From a bacterium (GTDB taxonomy: Bacteria; Desulfobacterota; DSWW01): a stretch of DNA of 64,000 nt. This document shows, piece after piece, positions 1 to 10,953 of the stretch. Numbering within the stretch: position 1 is the first letter of the stretch; the number at the start of each line of letters is the position of its first letter. The notes under the pieces were generated by a model. The model saw nothing but the letters and a program-made list of their open reading frames with translations. It had not been told where the DNA came from and did not search any database. The stretch is from NCBI GenBank assembly GCA_028277985.1, contig JANQFG010000005.1:1-64000 (forward strand), read 5' to 3'. The position numbers were made by a program, and so were the translations under genes.

Positions 1-2
1 CC

Positions 3-1316
3 CCCGCCTTCCTCTACTACTTCCACTCGGGCTACAAGGATGCCTGGGAAAAGAGGGAATGGCACTGCCCCTCCATGAAGCGCGAATTCTCGGAGTACAT
101 GAAGGAGGCCCTCGATGAGGGCTGGTGGGACGGCCTGGTCCTGCCTTACCCGGATCAGGAGCCGAGGACCTATTGCTACTACGCGACGAGCCCGGCACGA
201 AAGAACCGGGGGTGGAACAAGAACATCCTCCCCAGCCTCTGGAAGAAGTACAAACTGGTCTTCGGTTTCGAGACGCGATGGTCCACCACGGCCCTTTACT
301 CGGACTACGTCCTTCCCTGTGCGGGCTTCTACGAGAAGCTCGACACCCGGTTTCCCACGCCTCACGTGCCGTGGCTGACCCTGACCGAGAAAGCGGTCGA
401 ACCGCCGGGAGAGGCGATGGACGAGTGGCGGATCTGCCTCGAGCTCGCAGGCAAGATCGAGGAGGAGGCGAAGCGGCGCGGCAAGACGAAGTTCGTGCTC
501 CGAAAGGGCAGAGAGCTCAACCTGGATGGGCTCAAGAAGTTCCAGTCTCTCGGCGGGTGCAAAGACCTCGAGGACATCATGGAAGACGCCCTCGAGACGA
601 GCGTGGCCCTCGGAAACCTTCCGCGGGGAACCGATCTCGCTAAGATGCGCAAGGAAGGCATCGTACGGTTCGTGGGGCTTTCCATCTTCGACCCCATTAC
701 CATGCACCTTTCCACCGACATCAAGCCGGACGAGCCGATCGTGCCCCTGACCTGGCACACGGGCTCAAAGAAGCTCCCCTACCCCACCTACAACCGGAGA
801 CTCCAGTTCTACATCGACCACCCGTGGTTCCTCGAGGCGGGGGAGCAGATGCCGGTGCACAAGCCCACGCCGAAGATGGGCGGGGACTATCCGCTCACAC
901 TGACGAGCGGGCACCAGCGCTGGAGTGTGCACTCGATCTGGATCACGGACGAGCAACTCCTCAGGACCCATCAGGGCCGGCCCTTCATGTTCATGAACCC
1001 GGAGGACGCCAAGAAGCGCGACATCAAGGACGGGGATCTTGTTCGGGTTCGAAACGACTTCGACGATTTCCAGATCCACGTGAAGATCAGCCCTGCGGCA
1101 AGGCCCGGCAAGGGGACGTCTCCGGGCCAGGTGATCGTCTACCACGCATGGGAGCCCTTCCAGTTCAAGGACTGGAAGAGCTACGACACGGCCATTCCCG
1201 GGATGATCAAGTGGCTGGATCTTGCGGGCGGTTACGGGCACCTGGATTACTACCGGTGGAACTGGTGCATTCAGCCCATCGACCGGGCCGTCTCTGTCGA
1301 GGTTGAGAAGGCGTAG
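3..1316 (+). CDS. Molybdopterin-dependent oxidoreductase (DMSO reductase superfamily), C-terminal part; 5' end cut by window edge
   Basis: Open frame continues upstream of the listed ATG to base 3 (PAFLYYFHSGYKDAWEKREWHCPSMK). Contains YSDYVLPCAGFYEK and a C-terminal MopB-like segment (LTLTSGHQRWSVHSIW..NPEDAKKRDIKDGDLVRVRND). Confidence 0.85.
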   Translation, partial: PAFLYYFHSGYKDAWEKREWHCPSMKREFSEYMKEALDEGWWDGLVLPYPDQEPRTYCYYATSPARKNRGWNKNILPSLWKKYKLVFGFETRWSTTALYSDYVLPCAGFYEKLDTRFPTPHVPWLTLTEKAVEPPGEAMDEWRICLELAGKIEEEAKRRGKTKFVLRKGRELNLDGLKKFQSLGGCKDLEDIMEDALETSVALGNLPRGTDLAKMRKEGIVRFVGLSIFDPITMHLSTDIKPDEPIVPLTWHTGSKKLPYPTYNRRLQFYIDHPWFLEAGEQMPVHKPTPKMGGDYPLTLTSGHQRWSVHSIWITDEQLLRTHQGRPFMFMNPEDAKKRDIKDGDLVRVRNDFDDFQIHVKISPAARPGKGTSPGQVIVYHAWEPFQFKDWKSYDTAIPGMIKWLDLAGGYGHLDYYRWNWCIQPIDRAVSVEVEKA

Positions 1317-1325
1317 GGAATTTCT

Positions 1326-1372
1326 GGAGATTGCGACAAGAGTTGGAGATTGCGAGCGTGAGCGAAGCAACC
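1326..1372. repeat. Repeat copy: ggagattgcgacaagagttggagattgcgagcgtgagcgaagcaacc
   Basis: Same units recur at 1865-1958 on the other side of the GIY-YIG gene. Confidence 0.8.
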
Positions 1373-1387
1373 TCCCAGCCCACCAGC

Positions 1388-1687
1388 TCATTCCTCAGCT
1401 ATCTCCGCGTATAGGTCTTGCCATCCGGGGTTCACAGATGCGACAAGTGCCTCCTTCTTTCTCCGTGAACCGGCCTTGAGTTGCATCTCGCGATGGTTCG
1501 CGCTCTCCGGGTCTTCGTACACCTCGTAATAGACCAGCTTGTTCGTCCGATAGTAACTGGAAAATCCCCCTCCAAGCCCTTGCCGGTGCTCGCATACACG
1601 CCTCAACAGGTCATTCGACACACCGGTGTACAGGACCGTATTGTGCCTGTTTGCCATGATGTACAGATAGTACTGTCTGTCTGTCAT
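1388..1687 (-). CDS. GIY-YIG domain protein (UPF0213/YhbQ-like), 99 aa
   Basis: MTDRQYYLYIMANRHNTVLYTGVSNDLLRRVCEHRQG..FSSYYRTNKLVYYEVYEDPESANHREMQLK. Start moved to the internal ATG at 1687. Confidence 0.88.
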   Translation of the reverse strand: MTDRQYYLYIMANRHNTVLYTGVSNDLLRRVCEHRQGLGGGFSSYYRTNKLVYYEVYEDPESANHREMQLKAGSRRKKEALVASVNPGWQDLYAEIAEE

Positions 1688-1864
1688 GTCAGTTGCGCGC
1701 GGAAGGTGTGTCGCGATATGCACATTCGCGGGTACCGTGAGGTTCCTTGTACGTTGGGGGAGCAATTCGTGGGCCAATTCGCTTCGAGGCTGGGGGGTTG
1801 CTTCGTCGCCTCCGGCGCCTCGCAATATCCTCTGGGGGCGCTCCTTCGCGAGATCAAAACCCAA

Positions 1865-1958
1865 GGAGATTGCGACAAGAGTTGGAGATTGCGAGCGAAG
1901 CGAAGTCGAAGATTGCGAGCGCAAGCGAAGTCGGAGATTGCGAGCGTGAGCGAAGCAA
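1865..1958. repeat. Tandem degenerate ~24-bp units (g[ga]agattgcgagcg..agcgaagtc)
   Basis: Consecutive units ggagattgcgacaagagtt / ggagattgcgagcgaagcgaagtc / gaagattgcgagcgcaagcgaagtc / ggagattgcgagcgtgagcgaagcaac. Confidence 0.8.
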
Positions 1959-2118
1959 CCCCCAAGCTCACAGGGCCAAGGGGTTTGGGGGTTGCTTCGA
2001 CCCCATTCGGGTCTCGCAATCTTCACTTCGTTCCGACTTCGTCGTCTCCGGCCCCTCACATTCTCCCATGGGGGCACTCCCTCGCAATATCCTACGGGGG
2101 AGAACGACCCGCGGTGCA

Positions 2119-2163
2119 GAGAGATCCCCGCCTTCGCGGGGATGACGGCTCGCCGGGATGACG
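2119..2163. repeat. REP-like palindromic element (gatccccgccttcgcggggatgacggctcgccgggatgacgg)
   Basis: Short palindrome ccccgc-ctt-gcgggg followed by duplicated gggatgacgg. Confidence 0.6.
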
Positions 2164-2166
2164 GCG

Positions 2167-3453
2167 CTATTCGGAAACGAAGTCGGCCACGTGGCGGGTG
2201 GGCGAAATCGTCATCACCAGCACGGAGGAAACAAGAAAAGTGCCGATGCAGACCAGAAAGGCGACTTCATAGCTTCCGGTCGTATCGAATATCTTGCCCG
2301 CGCCGGGGATCCCCACCACGATACCGATGGCAAAGCCGCTCATCACGAGGCCCATGAGCTTACTGAAATTGAGCTCGCCGAAACAACGACCCACCAGGAT
2401 GGGCAGCACCACCGCATTACCCGCGATTCCCAGGCCGAAGGGCACGGTATAGAGCCAGAGCAGATTCACATCTCCCGACCCCATCCGGATGAAGACCACC
2501 TCGAGAACACTCGCCCCGACGGCCAACAGGACACCCACGATTGCCAGAATCACGGCCGGGCTGATCCGGTCCGCCATCCAGCCGAAGAGCAGCCGGCCCG
2601 GAATACTGAACAGCACGGTGAATCCCAGGAAGGATGCGGCCTGCTGGGGGGTGAATTTCGCCTCCTGGATCAGAAAGGGCACGAAGTGAAAGTTCATCGC
2701 CGACAACCCGAGCAGTTGCAGGACGTAGGTGGCAAAAACCAGCCAGAACGTCAGCGACGCCACGGCCTGCTTGACGGGCAGGCCGCTCATGCCGCTGATG
2801 GAGTCTTCGTCCGCCGGCTCCCCATCCGGCAATAGCCCCATTTCAGAGGGCCTCGTACGCACGAAGATTGCAATCAACGGGATGACCACCAAAACGGTGA
2901 CCCCAAAGGCAACCAGCCAGGTCTGCCGCCATCCCAGCAACCGGATCAGCCATTCGTTCAGGGGCGGCAACAAGAACCCGCCGCTCCCGATGCCGAGCAT
3001 CATCAACGACATGGCCCGGCCCCTGTACTTGTTGAACCAGTTCGTGATCGCGGTCTGCGACGGAACAAGGGTGGTGCCGGCAACCGCGAAACCGGCCGCG
3101 AACAGCATCGCGTATAGCATCCACAGGGACTGAACAGAGGCATACCCGACCAGGGTCAGGCTGGATAGGATGGCCGAGCCGAGCATCGTCTTCATCACAC
3201 CGAAACGGCCTATGAGAAGACCGATCACCGGCCCGGAGAAGCCGTACACAATGGCCCAAAGCGCAGCCCCGGCCGATACCTGGGTCATGGTCCACCCGAA
3301 CTCTTCTATCAGGGACTGCACGAACACCGGAAAGCAATAGAAGCCCATTCCTCCGGTGTTCAACACGACGAAGTATAGCGCACCCACGATCCACCAGCCG
3401 TAGAAGACACGGGTGTTCGCTCTCCAGTTCGGCATGCGTTCGACCTCCGACAT
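2167..3453 (-). CDS. MFS transporter (oxalate/formate or monocarboxylate type)
   Basis: 428 aa with 12 hydrophobic segments. N-terminal RVFYGWWIVGALYFVVLNTGGMGFYCFPVF is typical of this MFS group. Confidence 0.85.
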   Translation of the reverse strand: MSEVERMPNWRANTRVFYGWWIVGALYFVVLNTGGMGFYCFPVFVQSLIEEFGWTMTQVSAGAALWAIVYGFSGPVIGLLIGRFGVMKTMLGSAILSSLTLVGYASVQSLWMLYAMLFAAGFAVAGTTLVPSQTAITNWFNKYRGRAMSLMMLGIGSGGFLLPPLNEWLIRLLGWRQTWLVAFGVTVLVVIPLIAIFVRTRPSEMGLLPDGEPADEDSISGMSGLPVKQAVASLTFWLVFATYVLQLLGLSAMNFHFVPFLIQEAKFTPQQAASFLGFTVLFSIPGRLLFGWMADRISPAVILAIVGVLLAVGASVLEVVFIRMGSGDVNLLWLYTVPFGLGIAGNAVVLPILVGRCFGELNFSKLMGLVMSGFAIGIVVGIPGAGKIFDTTGSYEVAFLVCIGTFLVSSVLVMTISPTRHVADFVSE

Positions 3454-3582
3454 CGCGTACGGTTCAGGGCAGTTTTAGCTGGGGCACCTCGTTCTCACCA
3501 TTCAGAATGGTCGCTACGTTACCACAATCGATCGCAACATCAAAGCGGGGCAATTTCTTGGTTCTGAAGATCCAGAAGTGCA

Positions 3583-3610
3583 TAAAGATTTGGCTGTCAA
3601 ATGCCGATAA
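3583..3610 (+). promoter_or_regulatory. Putative sigma28 (FliA-type) promoter upstream of cheY: TAAAGATT-N12-GCCGATAA
   Basis: TAAA at 3583-3586, 16-nt spacer, exact GCCGATAA at 3603-3610. Confidence 0.6.
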
Positions 3611-3703
3611 ATCTTCTATAGCCATGCACCGTCATTTCCTTGTGCAAACTCCGAAACGAAGACCGAACATGAAGCCGTTTTCCGGTCGACAGGGGAAACA
3701 TCC

Positions 3704-4081
3704 ATGGTCGAACAAGACATGAAAATCCTTGTGGTAGACGATTTCTCCACCATGAGAAGGATTGTCAAGGGCGTCCTGAGTCAGCTGGGGTACAACAACA
3801 TCGAAGAGGCGGAGGACGGCCAAAAGGCCCTGGATATCCTCAAGGCGGGCGGCATCAAGCTCGTCGTCTCCGACTGGAACATGCCCGTCATGGACGGCCT
3901 CACCCTGCTCACCAATGTCCGAGGCGACCCGAACCTGAAGGACACCCCTTTCCTGATGGTGACCGCTGAAGCGGAACAGGAAAAGATCGTAGAGGCGGTG
4001 AAAGCGGGCGTCAACAACTACATCGTCAAGCCCTTCACACCGGATTCCCTGCGCGACAAGATCGATAAGATATTCGGCTAA
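3704..4081 (+). CDS. cheY: Chemotaxis response regulator CheY
   Basis: KILVVDDFSTMRRIVKGVLSQLGY..VVSDWNMPVMDGLTLL..VTAEAEQ..NNYIVKPFTPDSLRDKIDKIFG; all receiver motifs present. Confidence 0.93.
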   Translation: MVEQDMKILVVDDFSTMRRIVKGVLSQLGYNNIEEAEDGQKALDILKAGGIKLVVSDWNMPVMDGLTLLTNVRGDPNLKDTPFLMVTAEAEQEKIVEAVKAGVNNYIVKPFTPDSLRDKIDKIFG

Positions 4082-4147
4082 CCGTGAAGTGATCTGCTAG
4101 GCGGGAAGACGCGGGCCCTTCTCTCTCTATCCACCCGCGCCTTGAGT

Positions 4148-5699
<1,552 letters not shown>

Positions 5700-6093
5700 C
5701 TCCCAATACCTGCTTCAAGACATCTCGAATCGACTCCGGTTGAAACGGCTTCTTCACATGGGCCTTCGCCCCGAGCCGATATGCCTCGCCTATCGCTTCC
5801 TGGCTCACCTCGGTGGTCACCAGGATCACCGGTGTCTTGCTGCACACTTCGTCCTCACTGAGGTGCTTGAGCATCGTTATTCCGTCCATCACCGGCATGT
5901 GCACATCGAGCAGGATCACGTCCACCCAGTTCTGAGCAAGGGCCTCCAACGCCTCTGCCCCGTTCGCACACTCCAGATAGTCACCCACTTCATAGCCGGA
6001 CAGGGAGACCACCTTTTTGAGGATGGAGCGCATGGTGGCCGAATCGTCTACAATTAGCACCTGCAGTCCCATGGTTCTTCCTCTTTCTTGAAT

Positions 6094-6588
6094 TCAGACA
6101 CCTTCCAACAACGTCTTGACTACCTGTTTTCCGTTTCGAATCCATACCTTCCCGGTACCGATATCCAGAAAGACGGTGCGACTGACCGTCCCTCCGACGT
6201 CCTCCGCATCGATGAGCACGTTGTTCTTCCAAAACATGTTGCGCAGGGCGGTATAATTCCGCTTTCCTATGTTAAATCGGCCGGATTTGTCCAGAATCTG
6301 AGCCCCTCCCACCACGGCGATCCGCGCCCTCTTCTTGTCCAGCCCCAACTCGTAGGCACCCTTGAAAAGCCTCGGGATTCCGGTATCCGCGAACATGGCC
6401 GGCTTGTTCTTCGCCTTGTTCTGGTCGATCGTGGAATCCGGGAGCATGTAGTGCAGCAATCCTCCCACCTTCGCGACCGGGTCGTAGATTGCCAAACCGA
6501 TGCAGCTTCCCAGGGAGTACGTAACCAGGCAGGACTGTCGGTCTGCAGTGACCAACATTTCAGCAATCCCAATCGTATCCTGTTTCAT
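6094..6588 (-). CDS. cheD: Chemoreceptor glutamine deamidase CheD
   Basis: CLVTYSLGSCIGLAIYDPVAKVGGLLHYMLPDS and IAVVGGAQIL. Confidence 0.93.
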   Translation of the reverse strand: MKQDTIGIAEMLVTADRQSCLVTYSLGSCIGLAIYDPVAKVGGLLHYMLPDSTIDQNKAKNKPAMFADTGIPRLFKGAYELGLDKKRARIAVVGGAQILDKSGRFNIGKRNYTALRNMFWKNNVLIDAEDVGGTVSRTVFLDIGTGKVWIRNGKQVVKTLLEGV

Positions 6589-6675
6589 GCTCTACCGCTG
6601 TCTTCGAATCGAGTGTTTTGTCCGATCTAGGATGAAACCCGGGCCGTTCTCACATCACCTCGCCCGGACTCGAGA

Positions 6676-8889
6676 TCACGCCGCAAGCTGCATGTCCCCT
6701 TTTGAAACACCCTTGAGCTGCAACCGGAATATCCCGTCCAGATCCAGGATCAGGCACACTCGCCCGTCTCCCAGGATCGATCCCCCGGCAACGCCTTCCG
6801 GATGACTCCATCCCTTTCCCAGACTCTTGATCACGACTTCCTGTTTTTCCAGCACTTCATCGACGAGGAGACATCGGTTCTCGCCGTTCATCTCCACCAC
6901 CACCATCAACCCTTCCCAGATCTCGCTCCTTTCGGTCTGCACGGTGAACAACTCGTGCAGCCGAATCACGGGAAGCAGGTTCCCCCGGATCCGAACCATC
7001 TCACCTTTACCCACCAGGGTGAAACAGTCCTCCTCTCGGGGACGTATGGTCTCTCGTATGTTCACGGTAGGCAGCACATATCGCTCTTCGCCTACGCGAA
7101 CGATCATCCCGTCGATGATCGCCAGCGTGATCGGCAGTTTCATAATAAAGGTGCTGCCCTTCCCCGGAACCGACTGAATCTCGATCTTGCCCCGCAAACC
7201 CTCTATGGTCTTCCTCACGATGTCCATACCCACGCCCCGTCCCGAGACGTCCGTCACGGTATCGGCCGTGGAGAAGCCGGCCCGGAAGATGAGCTGATCG
7301 ATCTCGTGGTCGGCGAGCACTTCATCCGGACTGACGATACCTCGTTCGATCGCCTTCTTGAGAATCTTCTCCCTGCTCAGCCCCCGGCCGTCATCCCGGA
7401 TCTCGATGACGACATTTCCACCTTTGTGGTAGGCGTGAAGGGTGATGGTCCCTGTCTCCGACTTCCCCGTCGCTCGCCTCTCTTCGACGGGGTCGATTCC
7501 GTGATCCACCGCGTTGCGCACCAGGTGCACCAGCGGTTCGTAGACGGCATCCACCATGTTCCGATCGATCTCGGTCTCCTCTCCGTGCATCACGAGATTG
7601 ATCGATTTGCCCGACTTGCGAGAGAGATCTCGAACCAGCCGAATCATCTTGCGGAAAGTCTGCTGCAGCGGCACCATCCTCAGACTCATCGTGGTGTTCC
7701 GAAGCTCGGATGTAATTCGAGAAAGCAGCCCAAAGCTCTTGCTGAGCACCCGGTCCTTCATCGATTGGATCCCGGGATGCTGCTGGACGAGCGCCTGTGC
7801 GATGACCAGTTCCCCTACCATATTGACCAGGTCATCCAGCTTCTCCATGTCCACCTTGATCGTGGTCTGGCCCTTAGAGCTGGTCGCCTTGGGTGCAGCA
7901 CCTTTCGGCTTCGAGTTCTGCGCAACCGGCTCCGGTGCCGTCCGAGGTTTCGCAACCTTCTCGCAGACCGGCCCTGACTCCTCTTCTTCCTGCTCCACCA
8001 CCTCGGGGGCTTCTGTTGTCGCGACCGGCTCGGCGGTTTCTGCTGGTTCCGAGGCTTCCTCCGGTTCTGCTTCCGACGCCTCACCGTCTCCCTTCAGCAT
8101 GGCTAGGAAATCTGCAGTCTCGCCGGACAGGTCTTCTGCGGTGCCCCCTTCCAACCTGATCCGCACACTTTCGAGAAGCTTCTTCAAGAGGTCGACCGCT
8201 TCCAGGGTGGCCTCTATCTCCCGCGGGCCTATCTTGATATCACCCTTCCGCGCCTTGTCCAGCAAATCCTCCACGGCGTGGGTGAGCCGGTTGATCAGGT
8301 TCAGATTCAAGAAACCGGACACGCCCTTGATCGTGTGAAAGGGGCGAAAGATCTCGTTCACCACGTCCAGATTCGAGGGATCTTCTTCCAGACTCAGGAT
8401 CTTCACCTCGATCGATTCGAGACTCTCGTCCGCTTCCATCAAGAAGTCGTCATAGAGGTCTCGATCGGCCTCTATCCCCGTCAGGGGTTTGGTCTCTTCG
8501 CCACCGCCAGACTCCTCCTTCGCCTCTTCAACCGCTTCCGGTTCTCCTTCCTGTTGAGAAGTCTCTTCCGATACCTCCTCAGCCTCTATCGGATCCCCGG
8601 AGAGGATTCGCTTCAGGTCCGCTTCGATCTCGACGAGCCGTTCGGGGAAGGAATCGCTGTCAATGATCGATTCGCTCACCTTTGTCTGGATCCCCGACAA
8701 GAGATCCAGCACTGCGGTGTTCTCTTGTGCGAAAGGATCCGACAACAATCCATCGATGATCTTCAACGCTTCCTGAAAACTACTCGGGTCTTCTGCGTCC
8801 ACTAGAACGATTGCGGTGGAAAGCTCCTGCACCGTTTCCTTGAACTCCACTTCTCTCTCTTCTGCAGTCATGTTCGCGTCGATCCTCAT
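6676..8889 (-). CDS. cheA: Chemotaxis histidine kinase CheA (HPt, dimerisation, HATPase, CheW-like domains)
   Basis: HPt FHTIKGVSGFL, VNMVGELVIAQALV, VRNAVDHGID, DDGRGLSREKI, GRGVGMDIVRKTIE, C-terminal CheW-like domain. ORF can extend to a GTG at 8910; ATG at 8889 preferred. Confidence 0.95.
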   Translation of the reverse strand: MRIDANMTAEEREVEFKETVQELSTAIVLVDAEDPSSFQEALKIIDGLLSDPFAQENTAVLDLLSGIQTKVSESIIDSDSFPERLVEIEADLKRILSGDPIEAEEVSEETSQQEGEPEAVEEAKEESGGGEETKPLTGIEADRDLYDDFLMEADESLESIEVKILSLEEDPSNLDVVNEIFRPFHTIKGVSGFLNLNLINRLTHAVEDLLDKARKGDIKIGPREIEATLEAVDLLKKLLESVRIRLEGGTAEDLSGETADFLAMLKGDGEASEAEPEEASEPAETAEPVATTEAPEVVEQEEEESGPVCEKVAKPRTAPEPVAQNSKPKGAAPKATSSKGQTTIKVDMEKLDDLVNMVGELVIAQALVQQHPGIQSMKDRVLSKSFGLLSRITSELRNTTMSLRMVPLQQTFRKMIRLVRDLSRKSGKSINLVMHGEETEIDRNMVDAVYEPLVHLVRNAVDHGIDPVEERRATGKSETGTITLHAYHKGGNVVIEIRDDGRGLSREKILKKAIERGIVSPDEVLADHEIDQLIFRAGFSTADTVTDVSGRGVGMDIVRKTIEGLRGKIEIQSVPGKGSTFIMKLPITLAIIDGMIVRVGEERYVLPTVNIRETIRPREEDCFTLVGKGEMVRIRGNLLPVIRLHELFTVQTERSEIWEGLMVVVEMNGENRCLLVDEVLEKQEVVIKSLGKGWSHPEGVAGGSILGDGRVCLILDLDGIFRLQLKGVSKGDMQLAA

Positions 8890-8896
8890 GATGATG

Positions 8897-9754
8897 TTAT
8901 TCTTTTCCACCGCCGTTGAACGCGTGCAGCATTTCTTCCACCTCGGCGAGGATCGTGGAAGAAACCAGATCGAGCACGTTGTTGTTCAACGGGAGCCTGG
9001 AGCTGATCTTCACCGATGGCTGATAATTCAGCCCATCCACCTCTGTTCCGGTCCCAGTAGAAATACTCAGAATGTCCGCAACATGTATGAGGTCTACCTC
9101 GAGGGAATCCCCTTCGAAATTCTCGGGCTGATGATGCCAACGAACCACATCGACGATATGAGCCGGGAGGCTCCACTGCTCGAAGAGCAGGGCCCCTACC
9201 TCCGCATGATCGATTCCGAGAACCTCTCTCTCCGCCATTTCGAAGGAGTAGTCTTCCTCGTAGGCCAACTGAATGATCGGGTTCGCATCCACCTCCACGA
9301 ATGTCCCCAGCACGGTCTTTCCGACATCGTGCAGAATCGCCGACGTGAAAGTAGACTTCGGCGCCTTCAATTTCATCGTCTCTGCCAGGCGGTTGGCGGC
9401 CAAGGCCACGGTGATCGAGTGCTTCCACAATGTCCCGGCCTCGACGTCGTATCCCCGGACCGGCTTCTCCGAAACACTGCGCGCGAAAGCGGTCATGGTC
9501 AGCTTGAAGGTGTTCTCGGTGCCGAGCCACATGATCGCATCTTTCACAGTGCTCATGGTCTTCGCGCTTCCGAAGTAGGCCGAGTTCGCGAGGCGCAGCA
9601 CGTTTGCACTGAGACCGGAGTCGAGCTCGATGGCACGTGCCAGGTCCCGGATACTGACTTCCGGATCCTGGTAGAGCGCGATCACCTCCCTCGCAGCGGG
9701 CGGCATCGCGTCTATCTCGCCAACCTTGGAAAGAATCTCGTCTCTTCGGCTCAT
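8897..9754 (-). CDS. HDOD domain protein
   Basis: IDAMPPAAREVIALYQDPEVSIRDLARAIELDSGLSANVLRLANSAYFG..HSITVALAANRLAE..AILHDVGKTVLGTF. Confidence 0.88.
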   Translation of the reverse strand: MSRRDEILSKVGEIDAMPPAAREVIALYQDPEVSIRDLARAIELDSGLSANVLRLANSAYFGSAKTMSTVKDAIMWLGTENTFKLTMTAFARSVSEKPVRGYDVEAGTLWKHSITVALAANRLAETMKLKAPKSTFTSAILHDVGKTVLGTFVEVDANPIIQLAYEEDYSFEMAEREVLGIDHAEVGALLFEQWSLPAHIVDVVRWHHQPENFEGDSLEVDLIHVADILSISTGTGTEVDGLNYQPSVKISSRLPLNNNVLDLVSSTILAEVEEMLHAFNGGGKE

Positions 9755-9792
9755 TACAGGTTCTCCTCGGTCCCCATCCTCAGGTTGCTGCC

Positions 9793-10596
9793 CTACCGTT
9801 TCAGGTAGATCGACGGTCTGACAACTTCCAGGTGCATGGACAGACCAACCAGGTTTTCCGAATGGCCGACCATCAGGTATCCACCAGGCCGCAAGAGCCT
9901 CGAAATCTCCTCGAGCAGGTTCTTGCGGACCTCCTTGTCAAAATAGATCATCACATTCCGGCAGAAGACCACATCCAAAGGCCCCTTCATGGGAAAGGGG
10001 GGCTTCGACAGGTTGAGCCTCTTGAATACGATCCGGTCCTTGAGGATCGATTTTGCCCTGTAGACGGCGTCCTCTCCCCTGCCTTCTTTGTCGAAGTAGC
10101 GAGCCTTCAGAGCCTTCGGAACCGTCTCCAGACTCCTCTTCTCGTACTGTCCTACCACACATCTTTCCAGCACTCGGGTCGAGATATCGGTGGCAAGGAT
10201 CCTCATGTCCACCTTCGCGTCCTTCACTGCCTCTAGGAACGTCATTGCGATCGTGTACGGCTCCTCTCCGGTCGAAGACGCGGCCGACCAGAAGCGGAAT
10301 CGCCGCTGTCCCTCGGAGGACCACTTGGAGATCACCTCCGAAAAGAAATCGAAATGATCCGGTTCCCGGAAGAAGCTCGTCACGTTGGTGGAAATCACGT
10401 TGAGAAGCTGCACGAGTTCTTCCCCGCTCTTGTCCCTCCGCACGTACTGGAGGTAGGTTCTGCTGTCCGGCATACCGAGGGCACGAAGCCGCTTCGCCAC
10501 CCGGGCGGACACCATCGCCTCCTTGCCTGCCTGCAGAGAGATGCCGCTTCTTTCGTAGATGAGCTCTTTGAAATCTCTGAACGTCGTTTGGTCCAT
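9793..10596 (-). CDS. cheR: CheR-type methyltransferase
   Basis: FRFWSAASSTGEEPYTIAMTFLEA..ILATDISTRVLE..DVVFCRNVMIYFD. Start set at MDQTTF. Confidence 0.92.
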   Translation of the reverse strand: MDQTTFRDFKELIYERSGISLQAGKEAMVSARVAKRLRALGMPDSRTYLQYVRRDKSGEELVQLLNVISTNVTSFFREPDHFDFFSEVISKWSSEGQRRFRFWSAASSTGEEPYTIAMTFLEAVKDAKVDMRILATDISTRVLERCVVGQYEKRSLETVPKALKARYFDKEGRGEDAVYRAKSILKDRIVFKRLNLSKPPFPMKGPLDVVFCRNVMIYFDKEVRKNLLEEISRLLRPGGYLMVGHSENLVGLSMHLEVVRPSIYLKR

Positions 10597-10773
10597 GATC
10601 CTCACACAGGTGGAGTGCCCGCGACCCCCCGAAACACCTGAAGCCATGGTGTCGGCGGAGCACTTGTTTCCACTTTTCTCATTGATTTCATACGATTAGT
10701 TTCTGCTACGGTATAAAACGTGTTTTATTATTTGCCGTCTTGTCTCACTCCCGAATCAACCTCGTAACTCCTT

Positions 10774-10801
10774 ATATCGGCTACAGAATTTCTTTCATTA
10801 G
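10774..10801 (-). promoter_or_regulatory. Putative sigma28-like promoter driving the cheR-HDOD-cheA-cheD operon: CTAATGAA-N12-GCCGATAT
   Basis: Minus-strand GCCGATAT (10774-10781) preceded by 16 nt and CTAA (10798-10801). Confidence 0.45.
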
Positions 10802-10844
10802 TTTTTTCTTTCTTTTCCCGAGAAAAGCGGTAGGAGTTCAACAG

Positions 10845-10872
10845 TAAAGATGTTTCTCCCAGTCGCCGAAGT
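10845..10872 (+). promoter_or_regulatory. Putative sigma28-like promoter driving the VWA operon: TAAAGATG-N12-GCCGAAGT
   Basis: TAAA at 10845-10848, 16-nt spacer, GCCGAAGT at 10865-10872. Confidence 0.5.
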
Positions 10873-10953
10873 TATTATATTGCAGACCCGGTTCGCTTTC
10901 GTTGCTCTTTGCCGGGAGGAATCGACAGCCCCTTTCGACAGACTGGGAGAACC

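Noticed and set aside
2158-2835. 225-aa plus-strand ORF within the MFS gene
   Set aside because: Antisense to a convincing transporter gene.
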